From contig CAZHYV010000008.1 in NCBI GenBank assembly GCA_964537055.1, positions 1-64,000 of the forward strand: 64,000 nt of DNA, read 5' to 3'. Below are positions 1 to 8,761 of this stretch, piece by piece. The DNA is from CAZHYV01 sp964537055 (GTDB lineage Bacteria; Myxococcota_A; Polyangia; Palsa-1104; JAEUJZ01). The notes beneath the pieces are model-generated. The model was given only the letters and a program-made list of their open reading frames with translations, searched no databases and was not told where the DNA came from. Position 1 is the first letter of the stretch; every line of letters starts with the position of its first letter. The translations under genes were made by a program, and so were the position numbers.

Positions 1-1796
1 ACCGCCCGGTGATCAAACTCCGCTAAATTTTGTCCAGCCCAGGGGCGCACTCCAGCCCAGTTCTTGGTTTTAAACAAAAGAGCAGCATAATTCTGTCGTA
101 CAGATTGTTGGTATGGATCAAGCTTAACGGATTCTCGATAATATGAGAGAGCCTTAGCGTTATCATTAATTTTTAGATATACAAATCCATAGGACGAGTA
201 CAAAGTGGCTAAATGCTCTCTTCTTTTATGTAGAGCTATACCATGCTTAAGAAGAATGTTTGCTTGTTCCAACAAAGCTATTTTGTCTTCGTTAGATAGA
301 GTAGAATTAGTGATTGCTTTCAAAATATACCATTCGGACTTGAGTTCGATACTTCCATTCTGCGCTACTTCTTTATCAAGAACCTGCTGCACTTCAGGAA
401 TGGGACTACGTGCATAGCTAATAAGTTCATCTCGGAGCCATTGTTGATGATCGGGATATTTACTTCTGAATGCATCCAATTCCCTTTCAAAAATTTTTGC
501 ATCCTCAAGGTTGTTGTTTTCTGCCGCGAGAATGTGCGCTAATCTTAGAACGGAAATTTTGTTAGATTCACCACCCAATAAATGAAGCTGATATCTGTGA
601 GATTTCTTAATCTCGGCATTGGCTTCTGTAAGCATATTCGCTTGATAATATAAACAGGCCTTTCTGTAGGATATTTGTGCCAGAAAATGCTTTTTTCGAC
701 TATCTGTGATGCCGTTCACTAGACTCTCAGATTGTTCAAAATATTGTATTGCTGATTTGATATCAGACAGTCCGATTCGATCTGCTAGTCTACAGTAACA
801 TGCTGAGGCTTGTATTTGATTGCCTGCCACTAGGAATGCATCGGCAGCATATTCTGTATATTTGATAGCATCAGAATCTGACGTGCTATTCAGTCCTGCT
901 AGCGCCTTATAGAGCAAGGCAACGTTGCCAACCTCCATATCTCTCTCTTGAACAAGCAACTCCTTATATATTGCGTAAGCAAGTTCGGGCATCCCTTTCT
1001 GCAAGGCACCCTGAGCTTTCAAGAGTTTCAATCGATGTTGGAGATTCAGCTCAATATCGGGATGTGCTTCATCATATCTGCATAGTTCTTCGTAAATCAT
1101 GGCAGGCTTGTCTGTCAAACCGGCCAGAGAAAACATGAAGAAGGCGACTCTATCTCGGTTTTCTTCTGTGAATTGAGATATATCTAACCCTTTGATAAAG
1201 CCTAAGAATCCAAGCAAATCCTCTTGATTGGAAAATTCAATCAATGCATCCCTACTGGCGCTTACTATTTTGGTCTCAAGCTCATTCCATCGTTCTTCAG
1301 ATTGTAATAATTTAAGCTCGCTTAGAGTGGTCCTGGCTTGGCCTCTGATTAAACCCGTTATCTCTCCAAAAACATGATTCGCTGTGTTTTGTTGTTCATT
1401 TAGGTCAATATGTTTATGAAGAGCATGCACGGATGAAGATATATGATTCGTGTCCTCATCAAAGATAATTTCCATTCCTAAGTCTTGGAGGGGGATCTCA
1501 TCAATATAGTAGTCTGCTGAAGTTAACTTCGATAGTATCTGCCTCCAAACCCGTTCTTCCTTTATTATGTCTGGCTCCTTTAGGTTGCTGGTGCTCTTTG
1601 AACTTCCATCGGCTTCTCTATCTAAAAGCAATTCCTTAAGTAGAAAGACAACTGAGTCAATCTTGTCTTTACTAGATTGCTCATCCGCTTGGAAGCCTAT
1701 CTCGTATTGTTCTTCTGTTTTCTGCAAAGAGAGCATGCAAATTGGTGCTTTATCACCGCTAGTGATCATTGCACGTTTGATTGTCTTTGTAGTCAC
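1..1796 (-). CDS. TPR-containing protein of unknown function, C-terminus outside window
   Basis: An open frame runs without a stop from the left window edge to a GTG at 1796; it is preceded by a clean GGAGG five bases upstream, and an in-frame TAG lies a little further up. About 598 codons are visible. The N-terminal 150 residues match no domain I recognise. The rest is helical and rich in Ala, Leu and Tyr, and the segment nearest the edge reads like tetratricopeptide repeats (pattern SSYGFVYLKI..ALSYYRESVKLDP). TPR proteins act as protein-interaction scaffolds; no catalytic motif is visible. The gene is isolated: the next gene starts far upstream on the same strand with no overlap. Function unknown; a regulatory or scaffold role is only inference. 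Confidence 0.75.
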   Translation of the reverse strand, partial: MTTKTIKRAMITSGDKAPICMLSLQKTEEQYEIGFQADEQSSKDKIDSVVFLLKELLLDREADGSSKSTSNLKEPDIIKEERVWRQILSKLTSADYYIDEIPLQDLGMEIIFDEDTNHISSSVHALHKHIDLNEQQNTANHVFGEITGLIRGQARTTLSELKLLQSEERWNELETKIVSASRDALIEFSNQEDLLGFLGFIKGLDISQFTEENRDRVAFFMFSLAGLTDKPAMIYEELCRYDEAHPDIELNLQHRLKLLKAQGALQKGMPELAYAIYKELLVQERDMEVGNVALLYKALAGLNSTSDSDAIKYTEYAADAFLVAGNQIQASACYCRLADRIGLSDIKSAIQYFEQSESLVNGITDSRKKHFLAQISYRKACLYYQANMLTEANAEIKKSHRYQLHLLGGESNKISVLRLAHILAAENNNLEDAKIFERELDAFRSKYPDHQQWLRDELISYARSPIPEVQQVLDKEVAQNGSIELKSEWYILKAITNSTLSNEDKIALLEQANILLKHGIALHKRREHLATLYSSYGFVYLKINDNAKALSYYRESVKLDPYQQSVRQNYAALLFKTKNWAGVRPWAGQNLAEFDHRA

Positions 1797-2065
1797 TTCA
1801 ACCTCCAGCGCTTGTATATCTAATCTAACAGAGGTATGAGAAGCCTAGTGCCAGCTATCATCATGCGTTTTCGCTATCCTATGTGAGAGTGCTTCTGTTG
1901 TAAGATAATGCAAGCAGCCATATTATTCTAGGGTTCACCCAGAAATCAAGGGAGGAATAAGAATGGCAAAATATTAGTATTGAGTGTGAACAGGGGTGAT
2001 TGAAAGGTGACTGTATGTTATACGCTTTTTTAATGGCCGGGTACCAAAAAGGCTTGCAAAACCCC

Positions 2066-3757
2066 CTACTTGGTAATCATATCAAACGAATACAAAAACC
2101 CATCCGAGTCTCCTTCATTCATTTGCTCGGGGAAAGCCCCAAAGGTGACCCCACCTATATAGAATCGGTTTGCGTAGACGGTAAGCCCCGTTGTTTGATC
2201 ATTGGCGCTGGTGCCAAATTGTTTTTTCCCAAGAAGGTTGCCTTTTTCATCAAACCCTAACAGAAATGCATCGATTCCTCCAACGCTGTTTATTCCCAAT
2301 GAACCTTGGGTAGAACCCCCTACAAAGAGCACACCCGTATAGCTTACCGTGGCAAAGATTTCTTCAGGAAATTCGGTTCCGAATTCTTTAACCCAAAGGA
2401 GCGTACCCTCTTGGCTAAACCTTGTGGCAAAGCCATCCTTTCGGCCGCCCCTCCCAAGAGCGTAGGGTCCTTGAAAAGGGCCTGTGGCGGTACCTGCTGC
2501 ATAGAGGGCATTGCCCTCACCCACCGTTACAGAGGTCACTCTATCCTCACCATAGGTTCCAAATTGGCTAAGCCACAGAGACTTCCCATTGCCATCAAAC
2601 TGCGCAAGCCAGGCATCTTCAAGACCGCTGGATGTTTGAGAAGGAAAGGCTCCTTCGGTACTTCCCCCAAAAAAGACCGAGCCCTCGATCAGCACCGAAA
2701 CCGACAAGGCAGAATCATTGTTGTTGGTACCAAATTGTTTCGTCCATAAAAGAGCACCCTCCTCATCGTACTTCTGGATAAACACGTCCATCTGTCCTTC
2801 GTTTCGGAAGCCTTGGAAACTTCCCTCGGTATCTCCCACAAGAAAGATGTTTCCTGTCGTATCAACCGCGACTCCATGGGCCCGGTCCAATTCAGAGGTT
2901 CCTATTTGCTTCACCCAGACAAGCGAGCCAGTGTGGGTATACTTCGCAAGGAAAGCGTCGGCTCTCCCTTGGCTTTTTTGGTTGGGTAAGGTACCGTAGG
3001 TATAACCTGCCACCACAACGTCCCCTTGAGGAGTAATGGCAAGGGAAGAGACAAGGTCTGAACCAGAGCTTCCAAATTGGGTGAGCCATTCTAAAGAACC
3101 ATCCGTTCGGTACTTAATCAAGAAAGCATCATAGTTCCCTAAAGAAGTTTGATTGGTAAACGTACCTGTGGTGTAGCCTGCAGTATACACGTTTCCCACT
3201 CGGTCTGTGACCATGGCTTTAATCAAGTCTGTATTTGGGGTACCAATCTGCCGGATCCAGGAAGATTTAGAAAGCATGTGGGTTCCCTCACGGAGCAAGC
3301 CAAAGTGCTCTAGGTTTGTAATTCTTATCTCAATGGGCTGGATGCTTTCTTTTCCTTGATGTTTCCCCACCACCTCAATTTTCACGGTCCCCGCTGGAAC
3401 AGAAGGAGAAATTTGAATAGGGAAGGCGAGGGTCCGCTTTTCCGCAGAAAGAGAGACAGAGAGTTCTTCACAAAAAATTCCTTCAGGGAGAGGATTGCCT
3501 TTAAGTCCTCGGCAACCGAAACTTACGGGACTGTTCCAATCTAAAGCGTCTACCAGGATTGCAAGAGAGACTTTTGCCCCTGGGTATGTCGTAATGGTGG
3601 TCTCCTCAATGCCCATAAAAAAGTCCTGGTTAAGGCAACGACTGGCAACAAAAGTAAGGATGCCTACCATCAAGATGCGTGCCCGAAAAAACCTGAGGAT
3701 GCTTGATCTAAAACACGTGAGGATGCTTGCTCTAGCAGAGGAGGAAAAGGGCTGCAT
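2066..3757 (-). CDS. SBBP-repeat beta-propeller protein, exported
   Basis: About 563 residues from the ATG at 3757, chosen because AAGGAG lies nine bases upstream; a longer TTG start at 3784 has no such site. A basic, hydrophobic N-terminus (about residues 20-40) looks like an export signal ending near a Cys, but the -1 Arg makes a lipobox doubtful. From about residue 160 on there are at least seven repeats of about 55 residues with cores such as WLTQFGSSGSD, DLVSSLAITPQGDVVVAGYT and DRAHGVAVDTTGNIFLVGDT. This is the SBBP (beta-propeller) repeat family, common in secreted or surface proteins of myxobacteria and other large-genome bacteria. Ligand and role are unknown. The signal region contains a 16-base tandem duplication (3695-3710 and 3719-3734). 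Confidence 0.8.
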   Translation of the reverse strand: MQPFSSSARASILTCFRSSILRFFRARILMVGILTFVASRCLNQDFFMGIEETTITTYPGAKVSLAILVDALDWNSPVSFGCRGLKGNPLPEGIFCEELSVSLSAEKRTLAFPIQISPSVPAGTVKIEVVGKHQGKESIQPIEIRITNLEHFGLLREGTHMLSKSSWIRQIGTPNTDLIKAMVTDRVGNVYTAGYTTGTFTNQTSLGNYDAFLIKYRTDGSLEWLTQFGSSGSDLVSSLAITPQGDVVVAGYTYGTLPNQKSQGRADAFLAKYTHTGSLVWVKQIGTSELDRAHGVAVDTTGNIFLVGDTEGSFQGFRNEGQMDVFIQKYDEEGALLWTKQFGTNNNDSALSVSVLIEGSVFFGGSTEGAFPSQTSSGLEDAWLAQFDGNGKSLWLSQFGTYGEDRVTSVTVGEGNALYAAGTATGPFQGPYALGRGGRKDGFATRFSQEGTLLWVKEFGTEFPEEIFATVSYTGVLFVGGSTQGSLGINSVGGIDAFLLGFDEKGNLLGKKQFGTSANDQTTGLTVYANRFYIGGVTFGAFPEQMNEGDSDGFLYSFDMITK

Positions 3758-3908
3758 AGGACGAATCTCCTTATGAAAAGACAAAAATGAACGTTAGCTA
3801 TTATTTCATAGTTACCAAATTGCTACAAGCACGACGTTCTAGGTAGTGAGAAGGAAAGGGAATGTAAGGTTTCACTTTGATAGAATCGGGAAAGCTTTAA
3901 AGAGAATC

Positions 3909-4616
3909 TCAGCTAAGAAGGCTCCAATCAATCTCAGGCTGGTTGTGAGCCTTAAGAGCCTGATTCACTTTAGAAAAAGGACGGCTACCAAAAAAACCGC
4001 GATGGGCCGAAAGAGGGGAGGGGTGGGCTCCCGTAATGATGGTATGGGGAGGTACGTCGATCAGCTTTGCTTTGGCCTGTGCGGGGGTCCCCCATAGGAC
4101 AAAGACAATATGTTGCTTCTGTTTTGAAATTTTCTTGACGACCGCATCGGTAAACTGCTCCCATCCCTTATTTTTGTGAGAATGGACTTGGTGGGCCCTT
4201 ACGGTCAGGACCGTATTGAGCAGGAAAACTCCTTGCTTTGCCCAAAATTCTAACGATCCCTCTTTAGGCATACGAATGCCTACATCGGTCTGAAGTTCTT
4301 TGAAGATGTTTCGTAATGAGGGAGGAAAGGACACTCCTTTATGGACGGAGAAACAAAGTCCGTTGGCCTGCCCTTCGCCGATGTAGGGGTCCTGCCCCAA
4401 GATGACGACCTTCACTTTGGCAAAGGGAGTGAGCCGAAAGGCACGAAAAACATCTTCTTCCTCTGGAAAAATGGTTACTTGGGTCCGCTCTTTCTGAACA
4501 AATCTCATCAAGGCAGAAAAATATGGTTTCTCGATCTCTTCTTTAAGGAGGTTCTGCCAATCTAAGGGTAAATTCACGAGTGGTTTGTTCACGATGGGCT
4601 GCTTATCCATTATCAT
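3909..4616 (-). CDS. ung: Uracil-DNA glycosylase (family 1)
   Basis: 235 residues, the usual length of bacterial Ung, which removes uracil from DNA as the first step of base excision repair. The water-activating motif GQDPY is at residues 74-78, and the C-terminal catalytic block HPSPLSAHRGFFGSRPF is intact. The SFPPSLRNIFKEL block also matches the family. One oddity: the residue after GQDPY is Ile where family 1 enzymes nearly always have His. The ATG overlaps the stop of the upstream ATPase gene by four bases (ATGA), so the two are probably translationally coupled and co-transcribed. Assignment is firm; the effect of the Ile is unknown. Confidence 0.95.
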   Translation of the reverse strand: MIMDKQPIVNKPLVNLPLDWQNLLKEEIEKPYFSALMRFVQKERTQVTIFPEEEDVFRAFRLTPFAKVKVVILGQDPYIGEGQANGLCFSVHKGVSFPPSLRNIFKELQTDVGIRMPKEGSLEFWAKQGVFLLNTVLTVRAHQVHSHKNKGWEQFTDAVVKKISKQKQHIVFVLWGTPAQAKAKLIDVPPHTIITGAHPSPLSAHRGFFGSRPFSKVNQALKAHNQPEIDWSLLS

Positions 4617-5749
4617 AAAAGTAAGTCTGGGAGTGAAGTACAGAAAGTAGAAATAGGGATGACTTCAATGTTTCCTTCCCAGTACCGTCTGTGTCCGGCA
4701 TAGATTATTTTTACTTTTGCCTCGGGATAGTCCTCTAAAAACAGGTGGAGGCCTTTGAAGTCCTCGTTTCGAATCCGGGTGGATGATTTTACTTCAAATG
4801 CCCATAGACCACGGGGGCCGTACAAAACAAAATCGACCTCCACTCCTTGGTTGGTTCGAAAATAGTAAATTTGGTACTCTAAATGTTGGTTCGCATTATG
4901 GGCGCGAAGCTCTTGAAGCACCAGCGTCTCGAAGGCCGCACCTTCTAGCGTCTCTTCCTGTTCAAGAGGTCCCCGAGGCCTAAGAGCACGAAAGACCCCA
5001 GTATCAAAAAAATAAAACTTTGGGTGGCTCATCAGTTTCCGTTTTGCTCGTCGTGTAAACACAGGAATATGGACCCCTAGCCATAAATCTTGCAGGACAG
5101 AGAAATACCCCTCGACTGTTTTTCGCTCGACTCCGCAATCCCGGGCAACAGAAGAAATATTTAATATGGCTCCTTGGGAAAAACTGGCGGACTCGAGAAA
5201 TCGGCTAAATGCTCCTAAGTTTCGGGTAATTCCTTCTTGAAGAATTTCTTCTTTTAAATACATCGAGACATAGCTTTCCAAAAATTCTTTAGGATGAGGA
5301 TCCACATAGGCTGAAGGCAGCTGCCCAAACTTTAAAGAATGACCGATATCGAAATCAGCCCCAAGTTCTTGCGCCGTAAGCGGGTGCATCTCTTTCACAA
5401 GGGCTCGTCCGGCCAAAAGATTTACTCCGCTTCGTTTTAGCTTACGGGCGCTAGAGCCAGTGAGAATGAATTTCAATCGACGATTTTCAATCAGCCGATG
5501 TACTTCATCAAGCAGCGCAGGAATTTTTTGCACCTCATCAATAATCACCCAGTCAGAAAAATGTGGTGGGATTCGGCGATCTAAAAGATCAGGGGCAGAA
5601 AGTAATTCTTGAAACGTGGTCGCTTCTAAAAGATCGAAATAAAGGGCACCAGGAAATGAGGTCTTTACCCATACCGACTTTCCCGTCCCACGAGGACCAA
5701 ATAGGAAGAAGCTTTTCCCTTGCGGCCAAATAAGGTCTCTGGAATACAT
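4613..5749 (-). CDS. AAA-family ATPase with DUF4143 nuclease-like C-terminus
   Basis: 378 residues. Walker A is GPRGTGKS near residues 19-26, Walker B is VIIDEVQKIP near residue 69, and sensor-like FILTGSSARKLK follows; this is the AAA_14 domain. The C-terminal DUF4143 part ends with GVEVDFVL and WAFEVKSS, the arrangement of a restriction-endonuclease-like fold. Such proteins are widespread, often in multiple copies, and their function is poorly known (DNA-linked or toxin-antitoxin-like roles have been suggested). The gene overlaps ung by four bases. Two copies of a 31-base palindromic element abut the start codon, so autoregulation is plausible. Confidence 0.88.
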   Translation of the reverse strand: MYSRDLIWPQGKSFFLFGPRGTGKSVWVKTSFPGALYFDLLEATTFQELLSAPDLLDRRIPPHFSDWVIIDEVQKIPALLDEVHRLIENRRLKFILTGSSARKLKRSGVNLLAGRALVKEMHPLTAQELGADFDIGHSLKFGQLPSAYVDPHPKEFLESYVSMYLKEEILQEGITRNLGAFSRFLESASFSQGAILNISSVARDCGVERKTVEGYFSVLQDLWLGVHIPVFTRRAKRKLMSHPKFYFFDTGVFRALRPRGPLEQEETLEGAAFETLVLQELRAHNANQHLEYQIYYFRTNQGVEVDFVLYGPRGLWAFEVKSSTRIRNEDFKGLHLFLEDYPEAKVKIIYAGHRRYWEGNIEVIPISTFCTSLPDLLL

Positions 5750-5812
5750 AATTCCATTTTTACTGAATTTTTGGAAACGTCAATTCCATTTTTACTGAAT
5801 TTTTGGAAACGT
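5750..5812. repeat. Two direct copies of a 31-bp palindrome-bearing element upstream of the ATPase gene
   Basis: Copies at 5750-5780 and 5782-5812 are identical and separated by one base. Each contains TTCCA and TGGAA arms as an inverted repeat around an AT-rich centre. The first copy touches the ATPase start codon (5747-5749), so the element would sit in the promoter, leader and ribosome-binding region. It looks like a tandem operator, possibly bound by the ATPase itself or another regulator. No separate Shine-Dalgarno is visible for the ATPase. Confidence 0.8.
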
Positions 5813-5874
5813 GACTTCCGGTTTGTAAAAATAAGTGGATGGCTAAGGGAGTGATGCTTGGCAGCCTGTGCCTC

Positions 5875-7296
5875 TTATAAATCGATTGCTTCACCGTAGG
5901 CTGCTTCGATCGAGCCTTTCATAATTTCGGCGTAGGTAGGGTGCGCAAACACTGTGTGAAGGATCTCGGTGCTGGTGAGTTCTGCAGACCGCGCAAGCGT
6001 CATTGTGGCCACCATGTCGCTGGCGGTGCCGCCTAGGATGTGTGTACCCAAGATCTCGCCCGTTTTGGCATCGACCACTGTTTTGACCAGCCCCTCTGTT
6101 TCTCCGGTGGCTTGGGCTTTTCCAGAAACCTTGAAAGGAAACTTCCCAACCTTGATAGTGTAGCCTTTTTCCTTGGCCTGGGCTTCGGTAAGCCCCATGG
6201 AACCAACCTCAGGACGGCAGAAGGTGGCACCAGGAATCGCACTGTAGTTCACTCGACGGATTTCCCGCTGAGGAATGCCCGCGATGAATTCCACGCAGGC
6301 AATCCCTTCGGCCGAGGCTTTATGGGCCAGCATGGGGGGGCCAATGACATCTCCAATGGCGTATACTGAGGAAATAGGTTTGCCGCTAGCATCCAGCGTA
6401 CGGTACCATTCATCCACTTTAATAAAACCACGGTCGGTCTGAATGCCGCATGCCTCGAGGCCCAGGTTTTCGACATTACCAGTGACCCCGACTGCAGAGA
6501 GGAGGCGCTCGGCTTTTAAGGTCCGTGCATCGCCGCTTGCATCTTTAAATTGGACCTCAACCTGCTGCGAGGTCTTGTTCAGCTTGGTCACTTTGGCATC
6601 CGTAAAGATTTGGATCCCTTGTTTTTTTAGATTTTTTGCCAAAAGATCAGAAATCTCTGTATCTTCACCAGGAAGAATCCGAGGCATTGCTTCGATCAGT
6701 GTGACCTGGGTGCCTAAGGCATTATAAAAGTAAGCAAATTCAACGCCGATGGCCCCTGCGCCTACCACGATAAGCGACTTGGGCTGCGCAGGCAGGTTCA
6801 TGGCTTCAAAATAGGTAATGATTCGATCACGGTCTGGCTCAAGCCCTGGAATAATCTTGGGGCGAGCTCCTGTCGCCAAGATAATATTCTTTGCCACAAT
6901 GGGTTGATTTTTTACCTGGATTTGGATGCCTCCATCCTTGGCTTTGGCCAATGTGGCGGTTTCCGCAATGTGGGTAATTTTATTCTTCTTAAAAAGAATC
7001 CCTACACCCTGGTTTTGCATCGATGCAACCTTGCGGCTTCGTCGAATGACTTGGGGAAAATCGATTTTGAGTCCATTGGCGGAAATTCCAAGCTCTCCCC
7101 CGGCTTTTGCAGCGGCGTACACTTCGGCCGTGTGGAGGAGCGCTTTTGTAGGGATGCATCCCCAGTTGGCGCAGATCCCTCCCAGCTCAGCCTTTTCAAT
7201 GACCACTGTGCGCAGTTTGAGCTGTGCTGCTCGGATGGCTGCAACGTATCCTCCAGGACCACTTCCAATAATTGCTACATCAAAAGATTCTGCCAT
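5875..7296 (-). CDS. lpdA: Dihydrolipoyl dehydrogenase (E3)
   Basis: 473 residues from the ATG at 7296, which shares one base with the pdhC stop (TAATG); a GTG at 7314 is an in-frame alternative. E3 reoxidises the lipoyl groups of 2-oxoacid dehydrogenase complexes and passes electrons to NAD. The N-terminal FAD site is DVAIIGSGPGGYVAAIRAAQL, the redox-active disulfide is in GGICANWGCIPTKALL, the NAD site is VVGAGAIGVEFA, and the C-terminal catalytic block is HPTYAEIM. It is the last gene of the pdhB-pdhC-lpdA unit, so its main partner is the E2 encoded next to it. Confidence 0.97.
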   Translation of the reverse strand: MAESFDVAIIGSGPGGYVAAIRAAQLKLRTVVIEKAELGGICANWGCIPTKALLHTAEVYAAAKAGGELGISANGLKIDFPQVIRRSRKVASMQNQGVGILFKKNKITHIAETATLAKAKDGGIQIQVKNQPIVAKNIILATGARPKIIPGLEPDRDRIITYFEAMNLPAQPKSLIVVGAGAIGVEFAYFYNALGTQVTLIEAMPRILPGEDTEISDLLAKNLKKQGIQIFTDAKVTKLNKTSQQVEVQFKDASGDARTLKAERLLSAVGVTGNVENLGLEACGIQTDRGFIKVDEWYRTLDASGKPISSVYAIGDVIGPPMLAHKASAEGIACVEFIAGIPQREIRRVNYSAIPGATFCRPEVGSMGLTEAQAKEKGYTIKVGKFPFKVSGKAQATGETEGLVKTVVDAKTGEILGTHILGGTASDMVATMTLARSAELTSTEILHTVFAHPTYAEIMKGSIEAAYGEAIDL

Positions 7297-8669
7297 TACA
7301 TCACCAACAGCCACGGGTTTTCGATTCCTTTTTTAATTTCCGCAAGCAGCTGTGCTCCAAGCGCCCCATCTACGATGCGATGATCGCACGAGAGTGTAAG
7401 TGTAATCCGGCGAGAAACAACAATCTTGTCGCCTTCTTTTGACTCAACCACAACGGGACGTTTCTCTACCTTCCCGGCAGCGAGAATGCCTGATTCAGGA
7501 GGATTGATAATTGCAAAGAACTCACGGATGCCATACATGCCTAGATTGCTGACGGAGAAAGTAGCTCCTTGGTATTCCTCGGGGTGGAGCTTCTTCTGCC
7601 GCCCTCTTTCAGCCAAGTCACGGATTTCTTCGGAAAGAGTCCCTATCGACTTCTGATCGGCTTCCCGAACAATAGGGGTGAGAAGACCATCGGGAAGAGC
7701 CACGGCTACTCCAACATCCACACGGTGGTGCTGAATTGCACCTTGCTCTGAGTAGGACATATTCGCCTGCGGGAGGAACCGTAACGCTCTTGCAGTCGCC
7801 TTCACAATAAAATCATTAATCGAGATTTTCGTTCCCGTATTGGCCAGGGATTGGTTGATCTGTTCCCGGAGCTGCCATAAGCTGTCGACGCTGGCCTCAG
7901 TAGTGAGGTAAAAATGAGGTACCGTCTGCTTCGATTCGGTAAGGCGTTTGGCAATGGTTTTTCGCATCATCGACATGGGCAAAATTTGCTCTGTCTCGGT
8001 TTGCCGTATTTGCGATGCAGGTCGACTCTTGCTAGCAGTGCCTAGCGAAGAGGTAGCCATCGATGAGGTGCTTAGCGACGTGCCTGGAGTTGCGCCTGCC
8101 TGTTCGACATCCCGCTTTACGATGCGGCCGTTAGGACCCGTTCCTTCAATTCTCTCAAGCGAAATGCCCGCATCTTTGGCGATGCGCTTGGCCAAGGGAG
8201 AGGCCAAAACCCTGTCGGAGGTAGGAGCGTTTGTGTGTGAAGTCACTCCTTCAGGCTTGGCAACGGTAGAAGAAGCGGCTGAGGTTGCAATCGCGGAAGA
8301 AGGGGAGGCTTTGGTGGAGGAGATCGCTTTTGACGAAGAGACATCTACCAATCCATCCTTCGAGGAGGCTTCTTTGGATACTGTTTTGGATGGAGATTCT
8401 GCCTCTTTCAGAAGCTGACTAAAATCCTCTCCCTTTTTTCCCAAGATCCCAACGGGAGAACCTAGCTTGACTGTGGTACCTTCGGCGACCAGCCGCTTTA
8501 GAAGCACACCTTCATCCTCTAAGGGAAAATCCATATTCGCCTTGTCGGTTTCGACCTCGGCAATGGTATCTCCAGGTACGATTTTATCGCCCTCATTCTT
8601 GGTCCATTTTGCAAGTACGCCCTCTTCCATCGTGGGGGATAGGCGAGGCATAACAATAAAGGTTGCCAT
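7296..8669 (-). CDS. pdhC: Pyruvate dehydrogenase E2, dihydrolipoamide acetyltransferase
   Basis: 457 residues. A single lipoyl domain fills the first 80 residues with the lipoylated Lys in EVETDKANM. A long Ala/Ser/Thr-rich linker follows (about 90-150), then the E1/E3-binding domain (SPLAKRIAKDAGI..GTGPNGRIVKRDV, about 155-190), a second Ser/Thr-rich linker, and the acyltransferase domain with SCDHRIVDGALGAQ, carrying the catalytic HxxxDG. GAGGAG lies just upstream of the ATG. Neighbours encode E1-beta upstream and E3 downstream, which makes pyruvate the most likely substrate, although a branched-chain 2-oxoacid complex cannot be excluded from this sequence alone. Confidence 0.95.
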   Translation of the reverse strand: MATFIVMPRLSPTMEEGVLAKWTKNEGDKIVPGDTIAEVETDKANMDFPLEDEGVLLKRLVAEGTTVKLGSPVGILGKKGEDFSQLLKEAESPSKTVSKEASSKDGLVDVSSSKAISSTKASPSSAIATSAASSTVAKPEGVTSHTNAPTSDRVLASPLAKRIAKDAGISLERIEGTGPNGRIVKRDVEQAGATPGTSLSTSSMATSSLGTASKSRPASQIRQTETEQILPMSMMRKTIAKRLTESKQTVPHFYLTTEASVDSLWQLREQINQSLANTGTKISINDFIVKATARALRFLPQANMSYSEQGAIQHHRVDVGVAVALPDGLLTPIVREADQKSIGTLSEEIRDLAERGRQKKLHPEEYQGATFSVSNLGMYGIREFFAIINPPESGILAAGKVEKRPVVVESKEGDKIVVSRRITLTLSCDHRIVDGALGAQLLAEIKKGIENPWLLVM

Positions 8670-8761
8670 TTTACTCTCCTCAATCTTTTAAACACCAGAG
8701 GGTGCGTTTTATAAAGTCACCATTACGTCTTACGCTCTGTGCACTTTTTGTATCTGATACA

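Noticed and set aside
1949..1977. GGAGG followed by an ATG on the plus strand
   Set aside because: The frame stops after four codons; no gene.
2000..3776. Several plus-strand frames of 60-150 codons
   Set aside because: They mirror the SBBP repeat gene on the minus strand and have no start signals.
4765..4785. Sequence GTTTCGAATCCGGGT, similar to a tRNA T-arm
   Set aside because: It lies inside the ATPase gene and no acceptor, D or anticodon stems fold around it.
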